DNA of 64,000 nucleotides from assembly GCA_000403495.2 (NCBI GenBank), contig KE159799.1:576937-640936 (forward strand), read 5' to 3'. Both the position numbers and the translations under genes were made by a program. Positions 51,372 to 61,327 of the stretch are shown here, piece by piece. This DNA is from Lachnospiraceae bacterium 10-1. Its GTDB lineage: Bacteria > Bacillota > Clostridia > Lachnospirales > Lachnospiraceae. Under the pieces are notes generated by a model. That model worked only from the letters and a program-made list of their open reading frames with translations. It was not told the DNA's origin and made no database searches. Numbering within the stretch: the first letter of the stretch is position 1; the number at the start of each line of letters is the position of its first letter.

Positions 51372-52259
51372 TCAATTCTTCTTAACAGGAACCCACAGCT
51401 CACAGAACAGACCGCTTTCCCCATTTTCAAAATAAATTTCAAAATCTGTATCATCTGTTTGCATGTAACCTGTCTGGGGAGCAAATTCATTAAAAAACTT
51501 GTTCCATGTTTCACCTAAACAGCTGCTATCAGAACCAAAACACTTAAACACAGCGTAATCGGCAGGTTCTGTTTTCCATATTGAACAACCGTTCTTAATA
51601 AACCGTTCTAATTCCTTTTGGTCAGTATCCTCATCCAGCATAATGCCAATCCCGTAATCGAAATGCGTTTCGCTGTCTTTGAGCGGGCTGCACAAACCGT
51701 ACATATCCCTTTTTCCTTCCGGCCGGAGCGCCTGCATAGGTTCAATCAGATTTTTTTCATAGCATTCCGTCCAAAAATCAGGAATACTATGATCATTATC
51801 ATCGCTAGTGATCTCATTTGGTAAAGCTCTAACCAATGCAAGAAATTGTTGAGATTCTTTGTGTTCCATTCTGTAATCCATAATACTACCACCTTCCAAT
51901 GTAATTTTTATTGCAAGGGGATTAAATAGATGAAGCTTTGTGCCTTTTTGCTTTGCCTGTCTTGGAGTTGAACCATGAAATCGTGAAAAAGCTTTAGAAA
52001 AACTTTCCGGGGACTCATAGCCATACTTATAAGCAACATCAATCACCGATATATCAGTTGTTTGGAGTTCCTGGGCTGCTAATGTAAGGCGCCTGTTTCT
52101 AATATATTCATTAGCTGTCATTCCGGCAATGAAACTGAATGTCCGATGAAAATTGTATCCTGACATATGTATACTTTTTGCAACATCAGTATAATTTATG
52201 TCATCATAAATATGTTCCTCCATATAGCATATAGCCTGTTGAATAAGCTGTATCGACAT
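51372..52259 (-). CDS. AraC-family regulator with GyrI-like effector domain
   Basis: 295 aa from the ATG at 52259, ten bases after AGGAGG (a TTG three codons earlier is too close). N-terminal double HTH: YTDVAKSIHMSGYNFHRTFS and DISVIDVAYKYGYESPESFS. Residues 130-295 form a GyrI-like small-molecule-binding domain (FWTECYEKNLIEP, DYGIGIMLDEDTD, YMQTDDTDFEIYFENGE). Relatives such as Rob/SoxS-type and BmrR-like sensors respond to drugs. The target genes are unknown. Confidence 0.9.
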   Translation of the reverse strand: MSIQLIQQAICYMEEHIYDDINYTDVAKSIHMSGYNFHRTFSFIAGMTANEYIRNRRLTLAAQELQTTDISVIDVAYKYGYESPESFSKAFSRFHGSTPRQAKQKGTKLHLFNPLAIKITLEGGSIMDYRMEHKESQQFLALVRALPNEITSDDNDHSIPDFWTECYEKNLIEPMQALRPEGKRDMYGLCSPLKDSETHFDYGIGIMLDEDTDQKELERFIKNGCSIWKTEPADYAVFKCFGSDSSCLGETWNKFFNEFAPQTGYMQTDDTDFEIYFENGESGLFCELWVPVKKN

Positions 52260-52656
52260 CCTGATCAATCCTCCTTGTATGCACTAATTATAGTTGGTAA
52301 TATTTAAAAATTCCTATTCATGTTTGCACAAATTTGTCCCAAAATACTGTTTTACATGTTTGATTATAAAATATCTGCCTGCTGCCCACAATGCATATTT
52401 TCCATGCTTAATTCTTGTGTTATTACTTTTCGGGAGATAATATTTCTACGATCCATAAACAATGAGATTTTATTTTTCTTGCAATTATATTTTATACTTG
52501 CTATAGTGTTTTTATGATCTGTGATAAGTATTGGAAACATATGTTTTAAATTAAATTTTTGATGAAAGCAGCAAGAAAAGTGTAGTCAGGAATTCATGTC
52601 AAGACAGTTACATTATTTGAAGCATGATGTGCCCCCCTTATTTAAAGGAGAAAATT
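52260..52656. other. Intergenic region upstream of the 52657 gene
   Basis: About 400 bp of A/T-rich DNA between two divergent genes. It must hold both promoters, but no consensus box pair stood out. AAAGGAG at the right end serves the 52657 gene. Confidence 0.4.
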
Positions 52657-53067
52657 ATGGATAAACCCCAGATCTACATTACAGACGAAGAAAAAATAAA
52701 CTGCCGGAAAGTTGTAGATGCATTTGCAGAGATATTCGACTTTGAGGATTTAGTAATAGTCAATGCCGAAAACTATGGATTTGTAAAATTACAATATTTT
52801 AAATTCCCTTATGGCTTTGATACCGCTACAGCTTTCTTTAACAGTCAAAGTCTGTTTGATGACCTCTGGACAGAATGGTTGGAAACACAGCTTATCAATT
52901 TATCAGTAGGAACGCCAATGGAAGAAATGGACTATGGGGATATACTAAAATGTATGTCAAAAGAAAAGCAAAAAGAATTTTTTGACAAGCGGGTTTACTT
53001 TGCTGAAAAAACAGGTATCAAGAGCATCCTTGATGATACAATGCAAAGAGTGGCAAAAGCGTTTTAA
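52657..53067 (+). CDS. Conserved-looking protein of unknown function
   Basis: 136 aa from the ATG at 52657, seven bases after AAAGGAG. Acidic, no membrane segment. Segments DFEDLVIVNAENYGFVKLQY and FDDLWTEWLETQLI suggest a compact globular fold. No family recognised. Ends in its own strong terminator at 53086. Confidence 0.65.
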   Translation: MDKPQIYITDEEKINCRKVVDAFAEIFDFEDLVIVNAENYGFVKLQYFKFPYGFDTATAFFNSQSLFDDLWTEWLETQLINLSVGTPMEEMDYGDILKCMSKEKQKEFFDKRVYFAEKTGIKSILDDTMQRVAKAF

Positions 53068-53085
53068 AACTGCTTTGAATAAGGT

Positions 53086-53120
53086 ACTCTCCCAAAAAAT
53101 TTACTTTTGGGAGAGTTTTC
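53086..53120 (+). terminator. Terminator of the 52657 gene
   Basis: Perfect 12-bp stem ACTCTCCCAAAA / TTTTGGGAGAGT followed by TTTTC. Confidence 0.88.
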
Positions 53121-53154
53121 AGGCTCTGCATCTGAATACTCATTTTTCCCTCAA

Positions 53155-53485
53155 ATACATTCTGCCTTCATAAGGACGCAGAATCGTCATCTGGGCAAAT
53201 ACAGAATCAATATCCTGATAATCTGAAATGTCATATCCATTGTCCTTCCCTTATTTGCATACCAGTTTCTGTCATCATAATTATCCGTTCCCACCAGAAT
53301 ATCTCCGCTATACAGCAACTGTCCAAATAATTTATTACGGATTTGCTGATAAATGATTCAAAAACATCTCTGAAAAAAGTCATAATGCAAAGACGCGGAA
53401 AAGCTTCATCTTTTTTTCCCGGGTTTATAACTGCTTCATATTCCGTACTGTATTCTAAAATTGGAAATTCATTTTCTCTAATCAT
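53155..53485 (-). pseudogene. Nucleoside phosphorylase remnant with internal deletion
   Basis: The start (MIRENEFPILEY, then CIMTFFRDVFESFI) matches the N-terminus of uridine/purine nucleoside phosphorylases. After a joint near 53355 a different frame gives a piece of the C-terminus (FGQLLYSGDILVGTDNYDDR, NWY). The catalytic middle is missing. A further frame change ends in NGYDISDYQDID, which resembles a GH13 motif. At least two deletions made this mosaic. Confidence 0.55.
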
Positions 53486-53499
53486 AGTTTTCTCCTATT

Positions 53500-54525
53500 C
53501 TAAAGAATTTTCTTTAACTGGTCTATATCATCTTGTGTAGTGGACCAGCTTGTTACAAACCGGACAATCGTATGGGTTTCATCATACTTTTCCCAAAAGC
53601 TGAATTTTACCTTACTTTTCATTTTCTCCATTTGATCATTCTCTAAAACAATATACTGCTGATTGGTAGGGGAATCCCAAGGCATCAGATACCCTTTTTC
53701 TTTCAGCATCCCTTTCAACTGCTCTGCCATATCAATTGCATGACGCCCTATTTTCCAATATAGTTCTTCCGTAAACAAAGCATCAAACTGTACGCCAAGA
53801 AGCCTTCCTTTCGCTAAAAGTGCACCATGCTGCTTTACCATTGTAATAAAATAAGAAGGAGCATTTTTCTTTGTAAATACAACTGCTTCCCCAAATAAAG
53901 CGCCGACTTTTGTGCCCCCAATATAAAACACATCACAGATTTTGGCAAGATCAGGCAGCGTCACATCTGTGCTTAAACTTGCCAGGCCATATCCCAGTCT
54001 TGCGCCGTCTAAAAATAATAGAATTTGATATTTCTTACAGATAGCAGAAATGCTTTCCAACTCCTCTTTTGCATACAATGTTCCATACTCCGTAGGATGG
54101 GATAAATATACCATCCCCGGAAAAACCATGTGCTCATGAGTTTCATCTGCGTAAAACCTCTGTAAATATTCTTCTAATTCATTAGAAGCTATTTTTCCAT
54201 TATGATGGGGAAGCTCCAGTACCTTATGTCCGGTATATTCAATTGCACCCGCTTCATGAATATTTATATGGCCTGTAGCGGCAGTTATTACTCCTTCATA
54301 GCTTTTCAGCAAGGTAGAAATAACAACAGCATTGGTCTGTGTGCCGCCAATTAGAAAGTAAACATCAGCCTCAGGACATTCACATGCTTTACTGATCTTT
54401 TCCCGGGCACTGCTGCAATAAGAGTCGCTGCCATACCCTGACACTGCCTCCAAATTTGTTTCTAAAAGCATCTTCAGCACCTGTGGGTGGGCCCCTGTTG
54501 TATAGTCGTTCTCAAATGAAATCAT
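53500..54525 (-). CDS. Threonine-aldolase-like PLP enzyme
   Basis: 341 aa, the usual length for low-specificity L-threonine aldolases and related beta-eliminating lyases. Motifs: FENDYTTGAHPQVLKML, GGTQTNAVVISTLL, LFLDGARLGYGLAS (PLP Asp) and VFYIGGTKVGALFGEAVVF with the Schiff-base Lys. It would cleave L-threonine or beta-hydroxy amino acids to glycine. The ATG overlaps the stop of the cohesin-like gene, placing it last in the tetR/M60 operon. Confidence 0.87.
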   Translation of the reverse strand: MISFENDYTTGAHPQVLKMLLETNLEAVSGYGSDSYCSSAREKISKACECPEADVYFLIGGTQTNAVVISTLLKSYEGVITAATGHINIHEAGAIEYTGHKVLELPHHNGKIASNELEEYLQRFYADETHEHMVFPGMVYLSHPTEYGTLYAKEELESISAICKKYQILLFLDGARLGYGLASLSTDVTLPDLAKICDVFYIGGTKVGALFGEAVVFTKKNAPSYFITMVKQHGALLAKGRLLGVQFDALFTEELYWKIGRHAIDMAEQLKGMLKEKGYLMPWDSPTNQQYIVLENDQMEKMKSKVKFSFWEKYDETHTIVRFVTSWSTTQDDIDQLKKIL

Positions 54526-55748
54526 TATCTTCTTCTCCTCCTTCCTGGCTTTCTTTTAACTTTACGCTTCTTTTTTCTCCGTTTCTTTTTCCTTCCTGCT
54601 GCCGGCATACTAAAGGATTTGACGAGAAAGAAAATTCCACCTGTAACAATAATAACTGCCAAGGCTATACCTGCTGCGATGATTAGATTTCTTTTCACAT
54701 TTTTCCGGTTATCTACTGCTCCGCCATTTTCCTGATCCAGTAAAATCTCCGAATAGCCATCTTCTCCGCCTTCAATATAATCGTCTCCCAATATTCCTGC
54801 AAATAAACCACCCAAACTGCCTTCACCATTATTTCCGCTGTTTTCACCTGAAACCAAAATACTGGCCGGGCCATTTTCCGGAGAAACCACCGATACCTTT
54901 CCATTCTCTTTTGTCTGGAATATACCGTTTCCTGGCTTAACTCCTATATTTCCCGTTCCACGGTTTCCTGTCCCGGTTAATCCTGCTGCCGCACTCATGT
55001 CAATAAGTCCTGCTCCCGGTTTTGTTCCTTTGATAATGGAAGAGGCAAGAAGCTGGGAAGCAGCCGGATCATTTACAAATCTGGTGGTATCATCATATAA
55101 CCCCTGATTTCGATTGTCACTTGACGAATTACTGCTGCCCTGTGAGCCTCCCGTCGTATTGCCTGCTGAATCACTGCCCAAAGCTCCTCCATTATTGCTT
55201 CCTGAACCTGCTGTATTGCCTCCGGAAGATGTAGAATCATTTACCCCATTGCCAACCTTTATGTCCACAGACGCAGTCTCACCTTCTACCATCGGTGTTT
55301 TATCTCCATAAGAGCTGTTTGCTGTCTGAAAAGAATTCTGGCAATAACTAATATTGGCTGAAACTGTTTTTGACGCATCCACAGGCTGAAGCTGAACGCT
55401 TCCCAAATTCAACGTTTCCTCTGAAAACAGGCTTGTTGCAGAGGCCACATAAATATCCAGTCTTCCAGTATCTTCATTATACACATAGCCATGTTCTGTC
55501 CCACTTAACTGCGCTGAAAACTGAAAGTCTACCGTAACCTTTTCCTGTCCATCGGCCTTTACCTCCAGCGACACCGCTACTGTAGTAATCTTTTCCTGAG
55601 GTGCATTGCTCATTTCCAGTGATACAGCTACTTTAGAGCCTTCCTGGCTTAGTTCTACCGAATCCTGTCCCGCTGCATTTACCTGCAGCGGAACAAGTAA
55701 TCCCAGCATGGCCAGTCCCAAATATAATTTATTCTGAACCTGTTTCAC
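54525..55748 (-). CDS. Surface protein with cohesin-like domain and basic C-terminal tail
   Basis: 407 aa. Signal peptide (LYLGLAMLGLLVPLQVNAAG), then a cohesin-like beta-sandwich (about 28-170; TVDFQFSAQLSGTEHGYVYN, LDIYVASATSLFSEETLNLG), a Gly/Ser/Asn-rich linker, one membrane helix (about 350-372) and a strongly basic end (RKKKRRKKKRKVKRK). It overlaps the end of the M60 gene by 20 bp. The partner carries a dockerin, so the two may dock on the cell surface (inference). The cohesin call rests on pattern and context. Confidence 0.62.
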   Translation of the reverse strand: MKQVQNKLYLGLAMLGLLVPLQVNAAGQDSVELSQEGSKVAVSLEMSNAPQEKITTVAVSLEVKADGQEKVTVDFQFSAQLSGTEHGYVYNEDTGRLDIYVASATSLFSEETLNLGSVQLQPVDASKTVSANISYCQNSFQTANSSYGDKTPMVEGETASVDIKVGNGVNDSTSSGGNTAGSGSNNGGALGSDSAGNTTGGSQGSSNSSSDNRNQGLYDDTTRFVNDPAASQLLASSIIKGTKPGAGLIDMSAAAGLTGTGNRGTGNIGVKPGNGIFQTKENGKVSVVSPENGPASILVSGENSGNNGEGSLGGLFAGILGDDYIEGGEDGYSEILLDQENGGAVDNRKNVKRNLIIAAGIALAVIIVTGGIFFLVKSFSMPAAGRKKKRRKKKRKVKRKPGRRRRR

Positions 55749-58700
55749 TTTCTATCACCTGCCATTGTATGCTTGTATTATCTTCTGTATCTATACTGCT
55801 TTTTAAAGTAATCTGTTCCAATTCATCTGGTATTTTAAGAGGAAGCGTATCACTTACAATCCTTTGTCCTTCGTTAGTCAGTGCATGATCTACGCGGTAC
55901 AGTTGTGCCCGCACTGTCTGTCCTTTCAGGTCATTTGGAATTGCATCCGGCTCAATCCAGTAAATCCAGATTCCATCACTTACTTCACCCAGCATTCCAT
56001 TTTCAGGCACATGTGCTAAAATAATCTGTTCTGACTTTAACACATTATCCTCGTCCACACCTCCTACAATATTTCCCTCCATATCATAGAGAACTACCAC
56101 ATTATAGGCTGGATTTCCCTTGTAGCTTCCGGTAAAGATTAAAGAGCCTTTGGGAATCTTCTTTCCTGCCTCATAAGTATAATCAGCATTTAAAATTCCC
56201 ACTGCGCCCTGCGTGCTTCCTTCTTTCACACCAAAGGATATGCTGTCTCCTGAAGGTCCTAACAAGTCAATTTCCGAAACACACATCTTTGACTGTCCTA
56301 CTGCCCTTAGTCTCACATAAGCCGCATCATAAGTAGCCACCCAGGGATCTTTATCCGCATTTTCAAAATAAACGGTCTGGCTTCCTGTCTTATTTTCAAA
56401 GTTTCCTGATTTTACTGTTGTCCATGTGGTTCCATCCACACTGATTTCAACTTCATAAGCACCAACAGGAGTTCCTGACTGAACCGTATATTTCAGTCCA
56501 CATACTTCAAGCACCTGATTCATTTGAATCAAAACTTCTGCGTTCCTTCCTGCAGTCAGCCCTTCATAGCTATTCTTGTAATCATTATCAAAAGCATCAT
56601 AAATTGCTGATACTGTTTCAGGTGCGCAAGGATCTTCTTCTACTGCCTCTCCTGCTCCATCACTCATTGAAACCATATTTGTTGTTACAGTCCACATTGA
56701 TTTCTCATGACTGCCATCATGAGAAATTCTCACATCTCCAACTTTTCTGCTGTTAGAACGATAGCCAAACTGATCCACCGCTGTAACCTCATAGGTCATT
56801 ACTCTGTTGTTGATTGTGGACACATGATCCACATAGGAATCCTCTGTACTAAATCCTATAACCTGCCTTACAGCCACGCCGTTTTCATAATGATATCTGG
56901 CAATTTCATATCCAAGGATTATTTCCTTGTTTGCCGCACTTTCAATAGAAATCGTTACTTCATTAGGAATTCTGCTGTCAACTTTTACCGTACTGCCGCT
57001 GCCTATCACGTCTCTTCCTTTGATCGTTCCGGCTGTACCATGTTCCATCTCATACACCCTTGCATCATCAGTAAGATAGTATAAAGCTCTTTCCTCTTTT
57101 TCAAACTGCCCTGCATAACTGATTGTTTCCGTATCAGGAACTAGTCCCCAGCGTATAAAGAACTCTGTCAGGTCCTTCTCTGCGGCCGCACATGCAAGAC
57201 GCATAATATTCTGGTCTGCCCCGCCGTCAAGCCTTAAAATTCCTCTTGCTCTGGAAGGATCTCTGCTGTAGGAATCCACACGTGCAAAGAAAAGGTTCGC
57301 CTGCTGCTCCTGATAGCTGTCGTAAGTCTTATAATTGTATCCCCTGTCATAGGCAAGATGAAGCTGCCAGTACATAGCAAGGTGGGTAAACACATTAGAG
57401 GGTTTTCCTACTGTGCCAGAAGTTACTTTTTCGTATACATTTTCATAGTTAAAACGCACTGTGCTATTGCTGTCTTCTGATTTTGTCAATTGTGCAAAAT
57501 AATTGTTTGTTACTTCTGCTATTGCATAGCTGCCCTGATTGATATTGTGTCCGATCTCATGACTGATTCCCCAGCCAAAATACCTTCCGCTTACATACCT
57601 TCCATCTGCATCCGCCTGTACAGGTACTGCCGAAGCCAGCCCTGGTACAGATCCCCATTCAATTCCAATATGATTTCCTGATGCATACATAAACGCTCCG
57701 GCAAACATTCTCATATAACGAATGTTTAAATGCTGGGCAGGCAGCCGGTCTGTCGCCGGAACATCTGCCCCATCTCCAAGTCCTTTATGCTGATAAAACA
57801 GCGCCATCATATCTTCCATTGCTTTCAGTGACTGCTCCAACCGGTCTGCACGTTCCTGGGTGGTTCCTTTTCCCGTTCCTGCAAGAATCTGCTCTGCCGA
57901 TACGGACAACATCATCTGATCCAAAACAATATCTGTTGCTCCAAGAATACAGTTCTGCTTTTCATAACTGCGGTTAACCTTACTGCCTTCGGGGGCTGTC
58001 TCATGTATCTGGCTATGCATTTTCTCTAAGGCTGCCACATGTTCTTCCAGTTCTTTTACATAATTCGTAATACGTTCCTTTCGTTCCAAAGGATCGGTAA
58101 CTCCATAAAGATTCAGTACCGGTTCCCTGGCGCCTCCGCTTACCCTGACTGCATATCTGTCATTTTCATTATTGCCGGTGTATTGAATATAAAGTGCACC
58201 GCCGCCCTCGCAGGCAAGGCTCTGGATAGCCGGTATGGTAATCTCATTGCGTCCTACCTTTAAGGAAGCTACCTCCGACGCAAAAGCACCTGCTTCTGCA
58301 TGGTACTGTGTGGCAATCAGCTTTAATGCCGAATTAGAGCCGGTTTTTAATTGATCATGTCCTACATAAACTACAATCTGCTCTCCTTCATAGGCAGTAA
58401 CCCCAAGAGGCTGCCATGCATTTAAACCGCTGAATCCCAAATGACTATCTTTCGCTGCTGTTATTTTTGCGTTGATCTCAGTGATACCCTGAAAATCAGA
58501 AGTAAGCAGTCCTCTGGCATTATCCAGCTCTCTTTGAAGCATGGCTCTCTCCGGATGATATTCACCACTTTTTTCATCCTTGGTATCCAGACGTTTCTGT
58601 AATGCGTCAATTATTGCTTCTGATACATTTTCCTTCAAAGTAGTGTGCAGATCGTCCCCATACAAGGCAAGAATATCATTTTCAAGACTATCATAATAAT

Positions 58701-61293
58701 AAAAGTTTACTTCTGAAATGATAATATCTCTCTGGTTATTTCCTCTGGTAAAACCAAGTCTGATCTTATTGGCCTTAATTGGCTCTGCCAGCTTGATTAG
58801 ATAATATTTTCTTCCATTTACATCGGTTCTTTGTAAAATAGATAAGTTCTTTGCAGCCACCCCGTCCGGATGCTCCTCATCATAATAGTAAACATAGGCG
58901 CCGCTGTAATAGCCAATGTCTTCCACTTCTGCAAAAGTAATATAATTCATTTCATAATAATCATCCAGGGTAAACAAAAGTCCCTTTGAGGCAGCAGGAT
59001 AGCTTGCTCCATCATCCCAGTCAAGCACCTGATAGTAAGATGCGGCGTCCTTATCTACTGTTCCAAAAGCGCTGCTTTTATCGCTATCCAAAGAACTTGA
59101 CACCATTGAGCCTCTTCCATGAGTTACACTAACAATATGCGCACTTACCGCTCCCTTTCCATTGGACACATTAATCAGCTTATACTCCGGCATCTGTGCA
59201 GGTTTAATAGTAATCGTCCGTGCTTCTGAATGAATGGACGGATTACTTTCTCCCAATTCATTTACTCCTGTCACATAAATATCATACTTAGTTTCATCCT
59301 TTAAGTTTGAAATCACATATCTATTCTGGGTAATACCTGTAACTTTAGTGTAAGAGGTTTCTCCCTCTGCCTTATAATAAACATTATAAAAATCCGTATC
59401 TTCCATGTTCTTCCAGCTAAGAACAATTCTGCAGTAGCCCCCTGAAGCCTTCAAATTATCCGGTGCATCAGGCTTACCGGAAATAACAGGGCTTACCGTT
59501 CCCGGGCTGCAAAAGCCGCTGGTCCATGTTCCGTTTACAGATTGAACACTTACTTCATAAATCTCACCATTTTTCAACCGGCTTCCCAGAAAGGACTTAA
59601 CCTCCAACTGATTGGATGTTACACGTCTTATTTCCGACTCACCCTGGTAACTGATTTTTACTTCATAGCCGGTGACATTAACCTGGTTATCCCAATTCAC
59701 ACTGAAGGACTTGTTTGCTCCGGTCAAAGTAAGTCCCTTTGGCACATACATGGTAGGTGCAGGAATCCGGTTTTCGGTGTCATTTAAAAATTCCACTCTG
59801 GAAATTTCCGCCAGATTTCCTCCGTTTTTCATTCCGGTAATCATTAAAATTACCTTTTTAACCGCAATCTGCCCTCCCAAATCAATGGTAAGCATTTGGT
59901 TTTGCTCCTGCTGCGGCGCCATGCGGCTTCTTGACAACATCTGTCCATTTTCTATGATAAAGGGAATTTCTTCACCTTCTTTGGTTGTTACGGTAAGGGT
60001 TCCATTTTCAATGGTATTTTCTCCCATAGAAAATGCAATTTGTTCTACTTTTTGTGAATCCTTACTGCCGCCTGATAAATTGAATCCGATTTCTACCGGC
60101 GCAGACTCAGAAATCTCCGTTCCGTCTATATTCTGCAGTTTTACCACACTGCCATTTTCCTGCAAAAGTTCCCCAACATCTCCTGATACCTGGGTGCTTT
60201 CTGTGTTAACATTCACCTGCACCGCATCAGAAGGAAGCCTGCTGTACAACACAGCCTGCGTATCCGTATTTTCATTAATTTTTGCCCTGCTATTGGCATA
60301 ATACTGCAGGTCCACCAGATCTGTCTGGCCATCTTTATTTAGGTCCGTAGGGTTTGTATCCGGATTTCCTGCTAGAACTCCATCATTTCCCCTGCTGATC
60401 GCCTTCATAATGGCATCCTTATCCAGTTCATCAATCTTTCCATCTCTGTTAACATCACCAATCAACAATACCCCCGGGTGAGGTGAATCCTTTGTATAAG
60501 CAATTCCATCCAGTTCTATAAAACCAGTATAAATTTCTGCTGTCTTAATATCTCCGTCCACCTGAATATCCTGCTCATAAGTAAGGAAGCCAAATTCTGT
60601 ACGTGAATCTGCTTTTTCTGATATCTTTAAATGATAAGAACCTGATGGAAGTTCATCAAATAATAAAAAATGTTTCTCAGAATTGCTTTCAAGAATCACT
60701 TCCCTGCTGTCTGCTCCTTCTAATGAAACCGTCAAATAGATGCATTTACCCTGCGCAGTAGGAAGGGCATTCATTAAAACAACTTCAATTCCTCCCTTTC
60801 CGCTGACAGCAGCCTGCTTTTCATTCCAGTCATCCTTTCCATCTAAAGACTGCGTCGTCTTGGGAGATGTACTTGGAACAGGGCTTGTACTTGGCTCTGC
60901 ACTTGGGCTGGGGCTTACACTTGGGCTGGAGCTTACACCAATATCCGCTGTGGGACTAGGAGTAAACTTTGTATCAGCGCTTGGGCTTACCTCCGCACTT
61001 GCACTAGGGCTTACCTCCGGATTTATACTTGGAGTAACAGTAGGACTTTCTTCCGGATTTGCACTCGCCATTGGGCTTGCACCCACCACCGGGCTTGTGC
61101 TGGCAGCAGTTCCTGAAATTGTTCCTGCTTTCACCTCTGATTGATTTTCTTCTTCCGTTTTCTGGCTGTCTGTGCCTGTATCTTCCAGTGCAGTCCTGAA
61201 TAAATCCGTTCCGCTCGTTTCTGCTGCACGAACCGGAAGGATGCACGTTGCGATCAGACAAAATGCAGCCAGCCATGCTGTCATTCGTTTCAT
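55729..61293 (-). CDS. Giant secreted M60-family metallopeptidase with dockerin, Fn3 and F5/8-type modules
   Basis: 1854 aa from the ATG at 61293 (AAAAGGAGAAGATGT upstream). Order: signal peptide, Ser/Pro/Ala-rich linker (about 55-150), a carbohydrate-associated region, type I dockerin repeats near 274-330 (GDVNRDGKIDELD and DLNKDGQTDLVD), two Fn3 domains (about 500-690), an F5/8-like region, an M60 peptidase domain with the gluzincin site HEIGHNINQ near residue 1245 and downstream AIAEVTNN, and a C-terminal F5/8 type C module (about 1570-1700). M60 enzymes cleave mucins or glycoproteins outside the cell. It follows tetR by 34 bp. Confidence 0.9.
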   Translation of the reverse strand: MKRMTAWLAAFCLIATCILPVRAAETSGTDLFRTALEDTGTDSQKTEEENQSEVKAGTISGTAASTSPVVGASPMASANPEESPTVTPSINPEVSPSASAEVSPSADTKFTPSPTADIGVSSSPSVSPSPSAEPSTSPVPSTSPKTTQSLDGKDDWNEKQAAVSGKGGIEVVLMNALPTAQGKCIYLTVSLEGADSREVILESNSEKHFLLFDELPSGSYHLKISEKADSRTEFGFLTYEQDIQVDGDIKTAEIYTGFIELDGIAYTKDSPHPGVLLIGDVNRDGKIDELDKDAIMKAISRGNDGVLAGNPDTNPTDLNKDGQTDLVDLQYYANSRAKINENTDTQAVLYSRLPSDAVQVNVNTESTQVSGDVGELLQENGSVVKLQNIDGTEISESAPVEIGFNLSGGSKDSQKVEQIAFSMGENTIENGTLTVTTKEGEEIPFIIENGQMLSRSRMAPQQEQNQMLTIDLGGQIAVKKVILMITGMKNGGNLAEISRVEFLNDTENRIPAPTMYVPKGLTLTGANKSFSVNWDNQVNVTGYEVKISYQGESEIRRVTSNQLEVKSFLGSRLKNGEIYEVSVQSVNGTWTSGFCSPGTVSPVISGKPDAPDNLKASGGYCRIVLSWKNMEDTDFYNVYYKAEGETSYTKVTGITQNRYVISNLKDETKYDIYVTGVNELGESNPSIHSEARTITIKPAQMPEYKLINVSNGKGAVSAHIVSVTHGRGSMVSSSLDSDKSSAFGTVDKDAASYYQVLDWDDGASYPAASKGLLFTLDDYYEMNYITFAEVEDIGYYSGAYVYYYDEEHPDGVAAKNLSILQRTDVNGRKYYLIKLAEPIKANKIRLGFTRGNNQRDIIISEVNFYYYDSLENDILALYGDDLHTTLKENVSEAIIDALQKRLDTKDEKSGEYHPERAMLQRELDNARGLLTSDFQGITEINAKITAAKDSHLGFSGLNAWQPLGVTAYEGEQIVVYVGHDQLKTGSNSALKLIATQYHAEAGAFASEVASLKVGRNEITIPAIQSLACEGGGALYIQYTGNNENDRYAVRVSGGAREPVLNLYGVTDPLERKERITNYVKELEEHVAALEKMHSQIHETAPEGSKVNRSYEKQNCILGATDIVLDQMMLSVSAEQILAGTGKGTTQERADRLEQSLKAMEDMMALFYQHKGLGDGADVPATDRLPAQHLNIRYMRMFAGAFMYASGNHIGIEWGSVPGLASAVPVQADADGRYVSGRYFGWGISHEIGHNINQGSYAIAEVTNNYFAQLTKSEDSNSTVRFNYENVYEKVTSGTVGKPSNVFTHLAMYWQLHLAYDRGYNYKTYDSYQEQQANLFFARVDSYSRDPSRARGILRLDGGADQNIMRLACAAAEKDLTEFFIRWGLVPDTETISYAGQFEKEERALYYLTDDARVYEMEHGTAGTIKGRDVIGSGSTVKVDSRIPNEVTISIESAANKEIILGYEIARYHYENGVAVRQVIGFSTEDSYVDHVSTINNRVMTYEVTAVDQFGYRSNSRKVGDVRISHDGSHEKSMWTVTTNMVSMSDGAGEAVEEDPCAPETVSAIYDAFDNDYKNSYEGLTAGRNAEVLIQMNQVLEVCGLKYTVQSGTPVGAYEVEISVDGTTWTTVKSGNFENKTGSQTVYFENADKDPWVATYDAAYVRLRAVGQSKMCVSEIDLLGPSGDSISFGVKEGSTQGAVGILNADYTYEAGKKIPKGSLIFTGSYKGNPAYNVVVLYDMEGNIVGGVDEDNVLKSEQIILAHVPENGMLGEVSDGIWIYWIEPDAIPNDLKGQTVRAQLYRVDHALTNEGQRIVSDTLPLKIPDELEQITLKSSIDTEDNTSIQWQVIESETGSE

Positions 61294-61327
61294 ACATCTT
61301 CTCCTTTTCTTTTGCTGCTTTATAAGT

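Noticed and set aside
60740-61144. 134-codon plus-strand frame with repetitive Leu/Gly/Thr sequence
   Set aside because: Antisense image of the Ser/Pro-rich linker of the M60 protein.
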